Below, piece after piece: positions 63,465 to 64,000 of a DNA stretch of 64,000 nucleotides. How positions within the stretch are numbered: the first letter of the stretch is position 1; the number at the start of each line of letters is the position of its first letter. The stretch is from Plantactinospora mayteni (GTDB lineage Bacteria; Actinomycetota; Actinomycetes; Mycobacteriales; Micromonosporaceae), in assembly GCF_016862935.1 (NCBI RefSeq), contig NZ_BONX01000023.1, forward strand, positions 124,001 through 188,000. The letters are read 5' to 3'. Under the pieces are notes generated by a model that saw only the letters and a list, made by a program, of their open reading frames with translations, had not been told where the DNA came from and searched no databases. Made by a program: the position numbers and the translations under genes.

Positions 63465-63541
63465 CTGCGGAGGGCCCCCTCGACGGTTCCCGGTTACCGG
63501 TTACCGGGCAGGTCAGACGACGACAGACATGCGGACCCGGC

Positions 63542-64000
63542 TCACAGGTCCAGCAGGCCGGGCGGAGCGTCCACGACCACCCGACCGGTGGCCAGGTCCA
63601 CCTCCGGGACGATCGCCTTGACGAACGGGATCAGCGCGGTACGCCCCTCGGGGCGGCGCAGCACCAGCAGGTCGGAGGCGGGAGCGTGGTCGATCCGGGC
63701 CACCTCGCCGAGCGACTCGCCGGCCGGGGTGACCACCGCGAGCCCGATCAACTGGTGGTCGTTGAACTCGTCCGGGTCGGCCGGCGGCGGCACCTCCGCG
63801 CTGTCCACCCAGAGCAGGGTGTCGCGGAGCGCCTCGGCCACGTCGCGGTCGTAGACACCGTCGAAGGTGACCAGCAGCCTGCCCTGGTGCCACCGGGTGG
63901 CCTCGACGGTGAGCCGGTCGGGCACCCGGACCAGCTCGCCGTGCCCGGTGACCGGGGGCGGCGCCGTCGGGCCGGTGCCGGATGCCGCCGGGTCGGTGCG
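63542..64000 (-). CDS. rimM: Ribosome maturation factor RimM (N-terminus beyond right edge)
   Basis: 152 C-terminal residues are visible. The frame is open to base 64000 and the upstream part reads RTDPAASGTGPTAPPPVTGH. LTVEATRWHQGRLLVTFDGV and YDRDVAEALRDTLLWVDSAE belong to the N-terminal RimM barrel; DEFNDHQLIGLAVVTPAGES and GRTALIPFVKAIVPEVDLAT are the PRC-like C-terminal barrel. RimM assists 30S assembly by binding S19. The start codon is outside the window. Confidence 0.93.
   Translation of the reverse strand, partial: RTDPAASGTGPTAPPPVTGHGELVRVPDRLTVEATRWHQGRLLVTFDGVYDRDVAEALRDTLLWVDSAEVPPPADPDEFNDHQLIGLAVVTPAGESLGEVARIDHAPASDLLVLRRPEGRTALIPFVKAIVPEVDLATGRVVVDAPPGLLDL

Overview
The window is chromosomal DNA of a very high-GC actinomycete. 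GTG and ATG starts are mixed, many genes overlap by ATGA, GTGA or TGATG, and the gene order matches the conserved actinobacterial rimM-trmD-rplS-lepB-rnhB ... rpsB-tsf-pyrH-frr-cdsA-rlmN ... dxr-rip-ispG backbone. A candidate UDP-MurNAc hydroxylase (N-glycolyl muramic acid) and the style of the gene complement suggest a Micromonosporaceae member. That assignment is inference; no 16S or other marker RNA gene is present.

Layout. 1-3.5 kb: start of a secreted protein running off the left edge, an aldehyde-dehydrogenase 3' relic, and a permease/glutamine-synthetase-like operon (amine or polyamine gamma-glutamylation type). 3.6-7.8 kb: ArsR repressor with a clear operator and a SulP anion transporter, then a two-gene unit ending in an XRE-ImmA metalloprotease. 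8-15 kb: DUF456 membrane protein, PAS-GGDEF-EAL protein, DUF998 membrane protein, dicarboxylate symporter, old-yellow-enzyme oxidoreductase. 15-26 kb: a beta-1,4-galactan utilisation regulon (LacI repressor, ABC importer without its own ATPase, GH42 beta-galactosidase, two tandem secreted GH53 endo-galactanases) tied together by four LacI-type operators. It sits between ispG and the DUF4081 acetyltransferase that directly follows ispG in Mycobacterium tuberculosis. 26-31 kb: PadR regulator and the MEP-pathway/site-2-protease operon dxr-rip-ispG. 31-38 kb: acetyltransferase, MMPL exporter with divergent TetR, FAD oxidoreductase, NamH-like Rieske/metallo-beta-lactamase protein. 38.1-38.5 kb: remnant of an IS200/IS605-type tnpB.

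38.6-48.9 kb: small membrane protein, a DivIVA-repeat protein with a long repetitive middle, then rpsB-tsf-pyrH-frr-cdsA-rlmN on the minus strand, preceded by a repeat-rich membrane protein. 49.2-57.2 kb: yraN-(aldolase relic)-yifB-dprA-xerC-PLP enzyme on the plus strand and a minus-strand M23 peptidase. The whole block looks inverted relative to M. tuberculosis. 57.5-64 kb: molybdopterin oxidoreductase, then the minus-strand series rimM (cut by the right edge)-trmD-rplS-lepB-lepB-nudix-rnhB-DUF2469.

A recurring trait is short GC-rich tandem repeats placed at or across stop codons (units of 7, about 16, 17, 24 and about 47 bp) and long repetitive, probably disordered segments inside proteins (DivIVA-like, CdsA N-terminus, the 47.4-48.9 kb protein). 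Several genes also have a TANNNT box 6-8 bases before the start codon, which suggests leaderless transcripts. I found no tRNA, rRNA or CRISPR array.
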